A stretch of 64,000 bases of DNA, taken from positions 37,600 to 101,599 of the forward strand of contig CAUHNW010000011.1 of assembly GCA_959607825.1 (NCBI GenBank), written 5' to 3'. The DNA comes from HGM13006 sp900757695 (lineage in GTDB: Bacteria > Bacillota > Clostridia > Oscillospirales > Oscillospiraceae). Positions 34,100 through 43,320 of the stretch are shown here, piece by piece (within the stretch, counting starts at the first letter, position 1; each line of letters begins with the position of its first letter). Position numbers and translations under genes: made by a program. The notes beneath the pieces were generated by a model. That model had not been told where the DNA came from. It ran no database searches and saw nothing but the letters and a program-made list of their open reading frames with translations.

Positions 34100-36559
34100 T
34101 TGTACATTGCAAAGATCGTTGTGGCTGCCGCTGTGTATGCCATTGATAAGCCCTATGATTATCTGGTGCCTCCGGCACTGGAAGCGCATTGTGTGGCGGG
34201 GGTTCGGGTGACGGTCCCCTTTGGGGCGGGGAACCGCCGCAGTGAGGGACTGGTGCTGGAGGTCTGGGAGCCGGAGATGCCACCGGAATACCAGCTTAAA
34301 CCGGTGGAATCGGTGCTCGATGATGCGCCGGTGCTGTCTGATACCATGCTGCGGCTGGCGGCATTTCTGCGGGAGCGCTATTTCTGCACGTTTTTTGACG
34401 CAGTGCGGGCGATGCTCCCGGCGGGGCTCTGGTTCCATGCCAAGGACGAGATTGTTCTGACTGCCGCCGGTGAAGAGGCGGATTTTGAAAAGAAATTTCC
34501 AAGCTGCCCCAGTGCTGTGCAGCTTGGGCAGCTGCTTCGTTCTATGGGTGGAAGGGCAGATGAAGCGACCCTTCGGATGCTCATGGATCGGGAGCAGCTG
34601 GAAGAGGGGCTGAAAAGGCTCAAGAGCCGAAAGCTGATTTTGTCAGAAGGCAGCTTGATCCGCAACGTGGGGGACAAGACCGAAAAGGTCGCATCCCTTG
34701 CGGTGTCTCCCGAGGAGGCCCAACGATATGCGGCCACCCGAAGGCGGGCTCCGCTGCAAAAGGCGCTGCTGGAGATGCTGGCAATTGTGGGCAGCTGCTC
34801 GGTGAAGGAGCTGTGCTATTTCACCGGAGCCACATCGGCTGCGGTAAACGCACTGGAAAAGGCTGGGTATCTGACCCTCAGTCATCGGGAGGTATTTCGG
34901 CGGCCCAAAATCTCGGAGGGAAGCACGCCTGGAGAAATCGTACTAAGGCCGGAGCAGCAGCAGGCATTTTCCCTGCTGGCAGGCACATTCAATATCCCCG
35001 GTGCGGTGTCGCTGCTGTACGGTGTTACCGGCAGCGGCAAGACTATGGTTTATCTGAAGCTCATTCAGCAGGTGCTGGAACAAGGGAGAACGGCACTGGT
35101 GCTGGTGCCGGAGATTGCCCTGACGCCCCAGCTGCTGGAGACATTTATGCGCTATTTCGGCGATCAGGTGGCGGTGCTGCACAGCGCCCTGCAAACCGGC
35201 CAGCGCTATGACGAATGGAAGCGGATCCGCACCGGAAAGGCCAAGGTTGTGGTGGGAACCCGGTCTGCGGTGTTTGCGCCGCTGCAAAATCTGGGCCTTG
35301 TGATTTTGGACGAGGAGCATGAGAGCAGTTATAAGTCGGAGATGAATCCACGGTATCATGCCCGTGAGGTGGCCATCTGGCGAGGTGCCAGAGAGGGCGC
35401 CGCAGTGGTGTTGGGCTCCGCAACGCCCAGTATCACCACCATGTATCTGGCGAAAACCGGCGTATACCATTTTGCGCAGATGAAGGAGCGCTATAATGGC
35501 AGGGCCATGCCACGGGTGATTTTGGCGGACATGAAGCTGGAGCTGCAAAATGGAAATGCGACCTCTATCAGTGAAACGCTTCGCCTTGAAATGGAGCGGA
35601 ATTTTGCATGCGGCCAGCAGACCATTCTGTACCTCAACCGCAGGGGCACAAGCCGCACTGTGCTTTGTCCCATCTGCGGTCATGTCCCCGGATGTCCCCG
35701 GTGCAGTGTGAGCCTTACCTACCACTCCGCCAATGACCGGCTCATGTGTCACTACTGCGGCTATTCCCAGCCTGCATCTGCTACCTGTCCTGAGTGCGGC
35801 ACTGCCTATCGAATGGTAGGGACGGGCACCCAGCGGGTGGAGCAGGAGATAAAGGCCATGTGGCCCGGGATGGAGACCATTCGCATGGATGCGGATACGG
35901 TCAGTGCCACCAATCCACATGAGAAGATTTTAAGCCGCTTCCAGCAGGAGAAGATCCCGGTACTCATCGGCACCCAGATGGTTACAAAGGGACTGAATTT
36001 CCCCAACGTGACGCTGGTGGGAGTGCTGGACGGAGACAGCTCGCTCTATACCGATGATTTCCGTGCGGCAGAGACCACATTCTCCAAGATTACGCAGGTG
36101 ATCGGACGGGCTGGCCGGGGAGAGACGGAGGGCAGAGCCGTGATCCAGACCATGACGCCGGAGAATCAGGTGCTCCTGCAGGCAGCGCAGCAGGATTATG
36201 ACGCTTTTTACGAGACAGAGCTGCCCCTTCGGCAGCTTCAGGGGTGTCCGCCCTATGGGGATGTGTTGCTGGTGAATTTTTTTGCCCCGGTGGAACGGGA
36301 TGCATCCTTTGGCGCAATGGCCTTTCGGGAGGCGCTGGAGCATAGGCTCCGGGACTATCAGGGACAGCGGCTCAGGGTAATGGGGCCAACGCCTGCAAGA
36401 GTGGTCAGGGTCATGAACCGATATCGCTATCAGCTGACGATTTTAGGAAAAAATACACGGCCTCTGCGGCGGATGCTGTCGGGGCTGATGATCGCATTTA
36501 AGAAAGATAGAGCCTATAAAACGGTAACAGTGTCTGTGGATGTAAACCCCATGGACTGA
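34100..36559 (+). CDS. priA: Primosomal helicase PriA
   Basis: This protein of about 819 aa restarts collapsed replication forks by loading the primosome. It has an N-terminal 3'-DNA-binding domain (IAKIVVAAAVYAIDKPYDYL), a DEAH-like helicase core (GVTGSGKTMVYLKL, ILDEEHESSYK), paired zinc-binding cysteines CPICGHVPGCPRC and CHYCGYSQ..CPECG, and GRAGRG. The start is placed at TTG 34100 with GGAAAGGA about 10 nt upstream; a TTG 42 nt earlier has no SD and would add a non-family extension. It is followed at 15 nt by def. Confidence 0.95.
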   Translation: MYIAKIVVAAAVYAIDKPYDYLVPPALEAHCVAGVRVTVPFGAGNRRSEGLVLEVWEPEMPPEYQLKPVESVLDDAPVLSDTMLRLAAFLRERYFCTFFDAVRAMLPAGLWFHAKDEIVLTAAGEEADFEKKFPSCPSAVQLGQLLRSMGGRADEATLRMLMDREQLEEGLKRLKSRKLILSEGSLIRNVGDKTEKVASLAVSPEEAQRYAATRRRAPLQKALLEMLAIVGSCSVKELCYFTGATSAAVNALEKAGYLTLSHREVFRRPKISEGSTPGEIVLRPEQQQAFSLLAGTFNIPGAVSLLYGVTGSGKTMVYLKLIQQVLEQGRTALVLVPEIALTPQLLETFMRYFGDQVAVLHSALQTGQRYDEWKRIRTGKAKVVVGTRSAVFAPLQNLGLVILDEEHESSYKSEMNPRYHAREVAIWRGAREGAAVVLGSATPSITTMYLAKTGVYHFAQMKERYNGRAMPRVILADMKLELQNGNATSISETLRLEMERNFACGQQTILYLNRRGTSRTVLCPICGHVPGCPRCSVSLTYHSANDRLMCHYCGYSQPASATCPECGTAYRMVGTGTQRVEQEIKAMWPGMETIRMDADTVSATNPHEKILSRFQQEKIPVLIGTQMVTKGLNFPNVTLVGVLDGDSSLYTDDFRAAETTFSKITQVIGRAGRGETEGRAVIQTMTPENQVLLQAAQQDYDAFYETELPLRQLQGCPPYGDVLLVNFFAPVERDASFGAMAFREALEHRLRDYQGQRLRVMGPTPARVVRVMNRYRYQLTILGKNTRPLRRMLSGLMIAFKKDRAYKTVTVSVDVNPMD

Positions 36560-36574
36560 CAGGAGGAATTTGAT

Positions 36575-37099
36575 ATGGCACTGAGAACGATTTTGAAAAA
36601 GGATACCGATGAGGAGAGCCTGAGAAAGAAGTCCCGTCCTGTGACGGTGTTTGACAAGCGGCTCCACACGATGATCGATGACATGATCGACACCCTGAAG
36701 GATTCCGGCGGTGTGGGTCTGGCGGCGCCCCAGGTGGGGATCCTCCGGCGCATCGTGGTCATTGAGAAGGAAGACGGCACCATTCTGGAGCTGGTCAACC
36801 CGGAGATCATTGCCACGGCAGGGGAGCAGGAGGGACTGGAAGGCTGCCTGAGCCTGCCCGGCGTCTGGGGTGTGGTGAAGCGCCCCATGACCGTTACCGT
36901 AAAGGCCATGGATCGGAACGGCAACGTATACACCGATACGGAGTCGGAGCTCATTGGGCGCTGCTTTGTCCATGAGTGCGAGCATCTGGATGGCATTTTA
37001 TTTGTTGACCGTGCCTCTAAGATCCTGACGGAAGAGGAGCTTCAGCAGATGGAGGAAGAGGGAGAACCGGAGCCGGGCAGCGAGGAGGAAGAAGCTTGA
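36575..37099 (+). CDS. def: Peptide deformylase
   Basis: This 174-aa metalloenzyme removes the formyl group from nascent protein N-termini. The three family motifs are GVGLAAPQVG (46-55), EGCLSLPG (89-96, metal ligand Cys91) and HECEHLDG (133-140, ligands His133/His137 and catalytic Glu134). The C-terminal 25 residues are a Glu-rich tail not found in minimal deformylases. The GACAGGAGG SD is clear. Its stop overlaps the TTG start of fmt, so formylation and deformylation enzymes are coupled. Confidence 0.97.
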   Translation: MALRTILKKDTDEESLRKKSRPVTVFDKRLHTMIDDMIDTLKDSGGVGLAAPQVGILRRIVVIEKEDGTILELVNPEIIATAGEQEGLEGCLSLPGVWGVVKRPMTVTVKAMDRNGNVYTDTESELIGRCFVHECEHLDGILFVDRASKILTEEELQQMEEEGEPEPGSEEEEA

Positions 37100-38019
37100 G
37101 AATCGTCTATATGGGCACCCCCGAGATCGCAAAGACCTGCCTCCGGCGGCTCTGCGAGGATGGTCATGAGATCGCAGCAGTATATACCAAGATCGACACC
37201 CCCAAGAACCGGGGCATGAAGCTGACACCTTCTCCCGTAAAGGAATATGCGCTGGAACAGGGGATCCCCGTGATCCAGCCCCAGAGCTTCCGGGATGAGG
37301 CTGTTGTGGAGGCGCTGAGAAGTCTCCGGCCGGAGCTGATCTGCGTGGTAGCCTATGGGAAAATCCTGCCGCAGTCCGTTTTGGACATTCCAAAGTACGG
37401 ATGCATCAATATTCACGCAAGTCTTTTGCCCCACCTCCGGGGTGCCGGCCCCATTCAGTGGAGCATTTTGAACGGAGAGCCGGAGACCGGCGTGACGGCC
37501 ATGTACCTCTCTGCGGGCATGGATGAGGGCGACATGATCGACCGAAATGTGGTGCCCATCGAAGATACGGACACCACCGTGACTTTGACGGAAAAACTGG
37601 CGGTCTCCGGTGCGGAGCTTTTATCCCGGACCGTGACTGCCATTGGAAACGGAACGGCGAAGCGGACGCCGCAGGATCCGGAAAAGGCGACCTATGCGCC
37701 GATGCTGAAAAAGGAAATGGCACCGATTGATTGGACCAGATCTCCCCGGGAGATATCCTGCCAGGTGCGCGGCCTGATCCCGTGGCCGGTGGCTACCATG
37801 GAACTCGGCGGAAAGCCCTGCAAGGTGTTTGCGGTGAAGCCGTTGGATAAGACCACGGAGAAAGCGCCGGGAACTCCGGTGGCTGTGACCAAAAAGGGAC
37901 TGGAAATGGCCTGCGGCGGCGGAAATGTGCTGCTGGTGGAGGAGGTTCAGGCACAGGGCGGCAAGCGCATGCGCTGTGCGGACTATCTCCGGGGCCATCC
38001 CATTACCATCGAAGAGTAA
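37096..38019 (+). CDS. fmt: Methionyl-tRNA formyltransferase
   Basis: This 307-aa enzyme formylates initiator Met-tRNA using 10-formyl-tetrahydrofolate. MRIVYMGTPE opens the formyltransferase domain, and NIHASLLPHLRGAGPIQWSI holds the catalytic Asn/His; a C-terminal tRNA-binding OB-like domain follows. Translation starts at TTG 37096 inside the overlap TTGA with the def stop, with GAGGAGGAAG upstream. No better start exists without truncating the Rossmann strand. Confidence 0.97.
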   Translation: MRIVYMGTPEIAKTCLRRLCEDGHEIAAVYTKIDTPKNRGMKLTPSPVKEYALEQGIPVIQPQSFRDEAVVEALRSLRPELICVVAYGKILPQSVLDIPKYGCINIHASLLPHLRGAGPIQWSILNGEPETGVTAMYLSAGMDEGDMIDRNVVPIEDTDTTVTLTEKLAVSGAELLSRTVTAIGNGTAKRTPQDPEKATYAPMLKKEMAPIDWTRSPREISCQVRGLIPWPVATMELGGKPCKVFAVKPLDKTTEKAPGTPVAVTKKGLEMACGGGNVLLVEEVQAQGGKRMRCADYLRGHPITIEE

Positions 38020-38031
38020 GGAGGCCGGGCG

Positions 38032-39333
38032 ATGCCTGCAAGAACAGCTGCCCTCAGCGCACTGAAGGCCTGCCGCACCAGAGGTGCGTGGTCTGATGCC
38101 GTTTTGAAGGATGAGATAGAGAAAGCAGGGCTCAGCCGGAAGGATGCAGCCCTGTGCACCACCCTTTGCTGCGGCGTGCTCCAAAATCAGGCGCTGCTGG
38201 ATTACTATATTGATCTGTTCCTCACCGGACGGAAGCATTTGCAGCCGGCTCTGCGGGATATTCTGCGTCTGGCAGTGTACCAGATCACCATGCTGGATCG
38301 GGTGCCGGATTCCGCTGCGGTGAATGAGGCGGTAAAACAGGCGAAGAAGCAGTTTTCCCAGCGGGAAGCTGGGCTCTGCAACGGCGTCCTCCGCAATATG
38401 CTCCGGCAGAAGGAAAAGCTGATGCCGCCGCCGGATTATGCGGTGCGGTTTAGTCACCCGACAGAGCTGGTGGACCTTATGAAGGAATCGGTAGGCAGGC
38501 GGCTGGGGGATATACTTGCCGCAGACAACAGCCAGCCGGAGACCTGCATTCAGGTCAACACCCTGAAAACGGAGGAAGACGCACTGCTGGAACGGCTCAG
38601 AAGCCATGGAGCCGATGTGGAAATGCACCCATGGCTGAAGCACTGCTTCCTTTTGAAGGGGGCAGGCGATATTGCACGTCTATCGGAATTTCAGCAGGGC
38701 CTTTTTCAGGTACAGGATCCGGCGGCAAGGCTGTCGGTGGATGTGCTTGGGCTAAAGCCCGGAATGCGGGTGCTGGATCTCTGCGCAGCGCCCGGAGGGA
38801 AATCCATGGCAGCAGCCATGTGGATGGAAAATCGGGGAGAGATCATTTCCTGTGATGTTCACGGCGGAAAACTCCCTCAGATTCAGACGGCGGCCCAGCG
38901 GCTTGGCATTTCCATTATTTCCACGGAGGAAAATGATGGAACGGTGTTTCGACCGGAATGGGAGCAGTCCTTTGATGCGGTAATTGCGGATGTACCCTGC
39001 TCCGGACTGGGCGTGATCCGAAAAAAGCCGGATATTCGCTATAAAAGTCTCGGGGATATGGAAAAACTGCCGCCAATTCAGCACAGCATCATAGAGCAGG
39101 CGGGACGGTATGTAAAGCCCGGTGGGGCGCTGCTCTACAGCACCTGTACCATCCTGAAACGGGAGAATGAGGCGGTTGTCCATGACTTTTTGGATGCGCA
39201 CCCGGAGTTTACGGCAGAGAAGATGGAACTGCCGGATCCGCTTCGGCAGCAGGAAGCGGGATTGCTGACGCTCTATCAGGGCATAGACTGCTGTGATGGC
39301 TTTTTTATGTGTAAAATGAGGAAACAGGTATGA
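38032..39333 (+). CDS. rsmB: 16S rRNA (cytosine-967-C5)-methyltransferase RsmB
   Basis: This 433-aa protein has an N-terminal NusB-like RNA-binding domain (about 1-140) and a SAM methyltransferase domain. The latter shows DLCAAPGGKSMA for SAM binding, IADVPCSGLGVIRKKPD with one catalytic Cys and LLYSTCTI with the nucleophile Cys. It methylates C967 of 16S rRNA. Its stop overlaps the rlmN ATG by 4 nt, linking two rRNA methylases. Confidence 0.95.
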   Translation: MPARTAALSALKACRTRGAWSDAVLKDEIEKAGLSRKDAALCTTLCCGVLQNQALLDYYIDLFLTGRKHLQPALRDILRLAVYQITMLDRVPDSAAVNEAVKQAKKQFSQREAGLCNGVLRNMLRQKEKLMPPPDYAVRFSHPTELVDLMKESVGRRLGDILAADNSQPETCIQVNTLKTEEDALLERLRSHGADVEMHPWLKHCFLLKGAGDIARLSEFQQGLFQVQDPAARLSVDVLGLKPGMRVLDLCAAPGGKSMAAAMWMENRGEIISCDVHGGKLPQIQTAAQRLGISIISTEENDGTVFRPEWEQSFDAVIADVPCSGLGVIRKKPDIRYKSLGDMEKLPPIQHSIIEQAGRYVKPGGALLYSTCTILKRENEAVVHDFLDAHPEFTAEKMELPDPLRQQEAGLLTLYQGIDCCDGFFMCKMRKQV

Positions 39334-40385
39334 AACAGGATATCAAATCCATGAATCTTTCGGAGCTGGAAGCGGCGCTGGGGGCCATGGGCGAAAAGAA
39401 GTTCCGGGCTGGACAGGTATTCTCGTGGCTCCAAAAGGGCGTGGAATCCTTTGACGAGATGACGAATCTCTCCAAGGAACTCCGGGGAAAGCTGGAACAG
39501 GAATTTGACCTGACACCGCCTCAGGTGGTGCGGAAGCAGGTGAGCCAGCGGGACGGCACCATGAAATATCTCTGGCGGCTTCGGGACGGCAACTGTGTGG
39601 AGACGGTACTGATGCAGTATAAGTACGGCAACACCGTATGCGTTTCTTCGGAGGTTGGCTGCGCCATGGGCTGCGCCTTTTGCGCCTCTACGCTGGGCGG
39701 GCTGGTTCGGCGGCTCACAGCCGGGGAAATTCTCGATCAGGTGATGTTCACCCAGAAGGACAGCGGCAGGAAGATCTCCCATATTGTATTGATGGGGATC
39801 GGGGAGCCGCTGGACAATCTGGACGCAGTGCTGCGCTTTTTGAAACTGGTCAATGACCCCAGAGGAATGAACATCTCCATGCGACATATCTCTCTGTCTA
39901 CCTGTGGATTGACAGAAAGAATTGACAAACTGGCCTCTCTTCATTTACAATTGACCTTATCTGTATCTCTGCACGCACCGGATGATGAGACCCGAAGCAA
40001 GATCATGCCGGTGAACCGGCGCTACGGTGTGGAGCCGCTGCTGGATTCCTGTCGGAGATACTATGAAGCCACGGGGCGGCGGATCTCCTTTGAGTACGCC
40101 ATGATCCGGGATGTCAATGACACACCCCGGCATGCGGAGCTTTTGTGCCGGCGGCTTCAGGGCATGGGTGCCCATGTGAATATGATCCCGCTGAATAACG
40201 TGGAGGAGAGCCCGCTGAAGCCCTCCACAAAAGAGACCATCCGGCAGTTCCAGCAGACGCTGGAGAAGGCGGGCATTACGGCCACCGTCCGAAGAAGTCT
40301 GGGCGGTGATATTGACGCATCCTGCGGTCAGCTGCGCAGAAAGCAGCAGCTGAAGGAAGCACAGGGGCAGGAAGGTGAGGCTTAA
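39330..40385 (+). CDS. rlmN: 23S rRNA (adenine-2503-C2)-methyltransferase RlmN
   Basis: This 351-aa radical-SAM enzyme methylates A2503 of 23S rRNA, and in some species also tRNA A37. The cluster motif is C-x3-C-x2-C at Cys111, 115 and 118 (EVGCAMGCAFCAS), and the conserved methyl-carrying Cys lies in GGDIDASCGQL near the C-terminus. The sequence looks like RlmN rather than the resistance enzyme Cfr, judging by chromosomal context. It is coupled to rsmB upstream and to the phosphatase gene downstream. Confidence 0.96.
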   Translation: MKQDIKSMNLSELEAALGAMGEKKFRAGQVFSWLQKGVESFDEMTNLSKELRGKLEQEFDLTPPQVVRKQVSQRDGTMKYLWRLRDGNCVETVLMQYKYGNTVCVSSEVGCAMGCAFCASTLGGLVRRLTAGEILDQVMFTQKDSGRKISHIVLMGIGEPLDNLDAVLRFLKLVNDPRGMNISMRHISLSTCGLTERIDKLASLHLQLTLSVSLHAPDDETRSKIMPVNRRYGVEPLLDSCRRYYEATGRRISFEYAMIRDVNDTPRHAELLCRRLQGMGAHVNMIPLNNVEESPLKPSTKETIRQFQQTLEKAGITATVRRSLGGDIDASCGQLRRKQQLKEAQGQEGEA

Positions 40386-41119
40386 TGGAAATTTGGGGTG
40401 CAACGGATCGTGGAATGGTTCGCAAGCAGAATCAGGATACCTTCCGATGGACAAAGCTCAATGACAGTCAGTTTTTGGCTGTGGTCTGCGATGGAATGGG
40501 CGGCGCCAAGTCCGGTGACGTGGCCTCAAAGCTGGCCTCGGAAGTCTTTGAGGCGGACATCTCCCAGAGTGTAGAGCCGGACATGGATCAGCAGTCCATT
40601 GTAAAAATGCTGGTGGATGGAGTGAAAAGCGCCAATCGTGCCGTTTATGAGCAGAGCCTGGTGAGCCCGGATTTTAAGGGCATGGGTACCACGCTGGTGG
40701 CGGTGTTCCTGCAGGGGTCTGCTGCGTACATCATTAATGTCGGCGACAGCCGATGCTATTATCTCTCCGAGGGTGAGGTGTCTCAGGTCACAGAGGATCA
40801 CTCTGTGGTGGGGCTCATGGTGGCCAGAGGACAGATCAGCGAGGAAGAGGCCCGGACTCATCCCAACAAAAACCTCATTACCCGTGCGGTGGGGACGGAA
40901 CCCGATGTAGAGTGTGACTGCTTTTATCTGGGGCTGGATCAGGGGGAGTATCTTTTGCTGTGCTCCGACGGCCTTTCCAATATGGTTTCCCGACCGGAAA
41001 TGCTGTTTGAGATCACCCATGGGGAAAACGGGACCCAGTGCTGCCAGCGGCTCATTGATATTGCAAAGAACAGAGGAGCACCGGACAATGTGACGGTGGT
41101 GCTGATGAAGTATGAATAG
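40385..41119 (+). CDS. PP2C-family Ser/Thr phosphatase (Stp/PrpC)
   Basis: This 244-aa cytosolic metal-dependent phosphatase removes phosphate from proteins modified by the PASTA kinase encoded next. Metal-binding motifs are visible: VRKQNQD, VVCDGMGGAKSGD, INVGDSRCYYL and LLCSDGLSNMV, plus the terminal GAPDNVTVVLM. The ATG overlaps the rlmN stop by one base. A gap of 47 nt separates it from the kinase gene, as in other Firmicutes. Confidence 0.95.
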   Translation: MEIWGATDRGMVRKQNQDTFRWTKLNDSQFLAVVCDGMGGAKSGDVASKLASEVFEADISQSVEPDMDQQSIVKMLVDGVKSANRAVYEQSLVSPDFKGMGTTLVAVFLQGSAAYIINVGDSRCYYLSEGEVSQVTEDHSVVGLMVARGQISEEEARTHPNKNLITRAVGTEPDVECDCFYLGLDQGEYLLLCSDGLSNMVSRPEMLFEITHGENGTQCCQRLIDIAKNRGAPDNVTVVLMKYE

Positions 41120-41166
41120 GGTTCCGGATCATTTTGAAAGAAATCATTGCCTAGGGAGCGATGTGA

Positions 41167-43311
41167 ATGGATAAATATATTGGACGGCTGCTGGACAACC
41201 GTTATGAAATTTTAGAGGAGATCGGAAGAGGCGGCATGGCTGTGGTCTACCGGGCCAGATGCCATCGGCTCAACCGATATGTGGCTGTAAAAATACTCAA
41301 GGATGAGCTGAGCCGGGATGAGGACTTCCGCAGAAGATTTTATGCGGAATCTCAGGCCGTTGCCATGCTGTCCCATCCGAATATTGTGGCGGTCTACGAT
41401 GTCAATCACTCCAACGATATCGACTATATTGTCATGGAGCTCATCGATGGCCTGACCCTGAAGCAGTATATGCAGCAGCGGGGAGCACTTTCCTGGCGGG
41501 AGGCGCTGCATTTTGCCACCCAGATCGCCAAGGCGCTGGAGCATGCACACAGTCGGGGAATCATTCACCGGGATATCAAGCCCCACAACATTATGATCCT
41601 GAAGGATGGCAGTGTGAAGGTGGCCGACTTTGGCATTGCACGGCTGAATTCCGCACAGAATACCCTCACCAGAGAGGCCCTGGGATCTGTACATTATATC
41701 TCTCCGGAGCAGGCCAAGGGAGCACAGGTGGACGCGCGGTCCGATCTTTACTCGCTGGGTGTTGTGATGTACGAAATGCTTACCGGGAAGCCGCCCTATG
41801 ACGGCGAATCCCCGGTTGCCATTGCCATCCAGCATATTAATGCAACGCCGGTTCCGCCTCGGCAGCTGAATCCCAGCATTCCTCTGGGCCTTCAGCAGAT
41901 TACGCTGCATGCCATGTGCTCGGATCTCTCTGCCCGGTATGCCTCGGCAACAGCCATGATTGAGGATCTGGAGGCCCTGCGGAAGAACCCGCAGGTGGTT
42001 TTCCGGTTTAATGCGGGTCCCGGCGGCACAACGGCCTATGTGGATGCGCGACAGGTGATAGGTGGTGCAGCGGCAGGGGCTGTGGCAGGAGCTGCCGCAG
42101 GAGCCGCCGCAGGAGCACAGCGGACACCGCAGCAGCGGCAAGGACAGCCCCAGCGGCAGGGACAGCAGGCTCAGCGTCCGGCACAGCAGGCTCAGCGTCC
42201 GGCACAGCAGGCCCAGCGCCCGGCCCATCCGGCAGACGCCCAGCAGGCGGCCCGGCAGAAGGCACGGACTATGGCGGAAAAGTCTGTGCAGCGGGCTAAT
42301 CAGGAAAAACGGACCTATCATCAAAGCGGCTATTCCAAGTCTGACTATTATGAGGACGACGAGGCAGATGAGCCCGAGGGCAAGGGCGGCAAGGTGGCCA
42401 TTATCGTTGTCTGCGTGCTTTTGGCGCTGGTGGCGGCTGCCGGTGTGATCATGTGGAAGTTCTTCCTGAGTCCTGCGGACAACGGCATGCTGAACGTTCC
42501 CAGCTTTCTGGGACAGAACATCGAGCAGGTGCTCAGCAACGAGCTCTATCAGGACTTCAATCTGGTGGAGGGCGATTCGGTGTACAACTCTAATTATGAC
42601 GAGGGGCAGGTCTGTGACCAGAGCATCCAGCAGGGGCAGAAGGTCACGGCCGGTACTACCATTAAGCTCACGGTTTCCAAGGGCCCCCAGACCGGAGAGA
42701 TGCCAAATGTTTTGGGCTACAGCACACAGGATGTCCAGAGCATCATGCAGGATCTTTTGACCCAGCTGTCCCTGAATGTCAGCTACAGCTATCAGGAGTC
42801 CAGTGATGTGGAAGAGGGCTGTGTCATCGCAACGGATCCTGCGGCAGGTGCGACACTGAACGCAGGGGACTCTGTGACCATTACCGTATCCAGCGGACAG
42901 GGCACCGTGATGACGGAGGTGCCGGATGTAATGGAGCTGGAAGAGCAGGATGCGGTGGATATGCTCTATTCCAGAAACCTTGAGGTTTCGGTGTCCTATG
43001 TGGAAAACGACGCAGATGCAGGGCTGGTGTTCTATCAGAGCATCAAGAGCGGCAATCAGGTGCCCAAGGGCACAGTGGTAAGCATCAAGGTTTCTCTTGG
43101 CAGAGCGGAAGAGCCTTCGCCTTCTCCTTCCGAGGAGCCCAGTCCCTCGCCTTCTCAGAAGCCTGCGCCGGAATACACCCCGGAGCCTACGCCGGAATAT
43201 ACGCCGGAGCCTACGCCGGAATATACCCCGGAGGTGACGGAGGAGCCTACGCCGGAATATACCCCGGAGGTCTCGCCGGATGAAACCACAAACATCACGC
43301 CCGAAGAATAA
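41167..43311 (+). CDS. prkC: PASTA-domain Ser/Thr protein kinase (PrkC/Stk-like)
   Basis: This 714-aa membrane kinase senses muropeptides or lipid II and controls wall growth, division and germination in relatives. The kinase domain spans about 10-275, with GRGGMAVVY, Lys42, HRDIKPHN (134-141) and DFG at 154-156. A long Ala/Gln/Pro juxtamembrane region (about 300-405) holds three QQAQRPA repeats, then one helix (410-431) and three extracytoplasmic PASTA modules (about 440-645). A Ser/Pro/Glu/Thr tail carries four PTPEYTPE-type repeats. Likely partners are the phosphatase upstream and the FHA-SEDS protein at 26022. Confidence 0.95.
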   Translation: MDKYIGRLLDNRYEILEEIGRGGMAVVYRARCHRLNRYVAVKILKDELSRDEDFRRRFYAESQAVAMLSHPNIVAVYDVNHSNDIDYIVMELIDGLTLKQYMQQRGALSWREALHFATQIAKALEHAHSRGIIHRDIKPHNIMILKDGSVKVADFGIARLNSAQNTLTREALGSVHYISPEQAKGAQVDARSDLYSLGVVMYEMLTGKPPYDGESPVAIAIQHINATPVPPRQLNPSIPLGLQQITLHAMCSDLSARYASATAMIEDLEALRKNPQVVFRFNAGPGGTTAYVDARQVIGGAAAGAVAGAAAGAAAGAQRTPQQRQGQPQRQGQQAQRPAQQAQRPAQQAQRPAHPADAQQAARQKARTMAEKSVQRANQEKRTYHQSGYSKSDYYEDDEADEPEGKGGKVAIIVVCVLLALVAAAGVIMWKFFLSPADNGMLNVPSFLGQNIEQVLSNELYQDFNLVEGDSVYNSNYDEGQVCDQSIQQGQKVTAGTTIKLTVSKGPQTGEMPNVLGYSTQDVQSIMQDLLTQLSLNVSYSYQESSDVEEGCVIATDPAAGATLNAGDSVTITVSSGQGTVMTEVPDVMELEEQDAVDMLYSRNLEVSVSYVENDADAGLVFYQSIKSGNQVPKGTVVSIKVSLGRAEEPSPSPSEEPSPSPSQKPAPEYTPEPTPEYTPEPTPEYTPEVTEEPTPEYTPEVSPDETTNITPEE
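42163..42225 (+). repeat. Three 21-bp tandem repeats in the kinase juxtamembrane region
   Basis: Units start at 42163, 42184 and 42205, each encoding QQAQRPA. The first two are identical and the third differs at 3 positions. The period is a multiple of three, so length changes keep the frame. Confidence 0.9.
43162..43269 (+). repeat. Four 24-bp repeats in the kinase C-terminal tail
   Basis: Units at 43162, 43186, 43210 and 43246 each encode P(T/A)PEYTPE; a 12-bp VTEE spacer precedes the last. It resembles a flexible wall-spanning stalk. Confidence 0.9.
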
Positions 43312-43320
43312 GGAGTAGCC

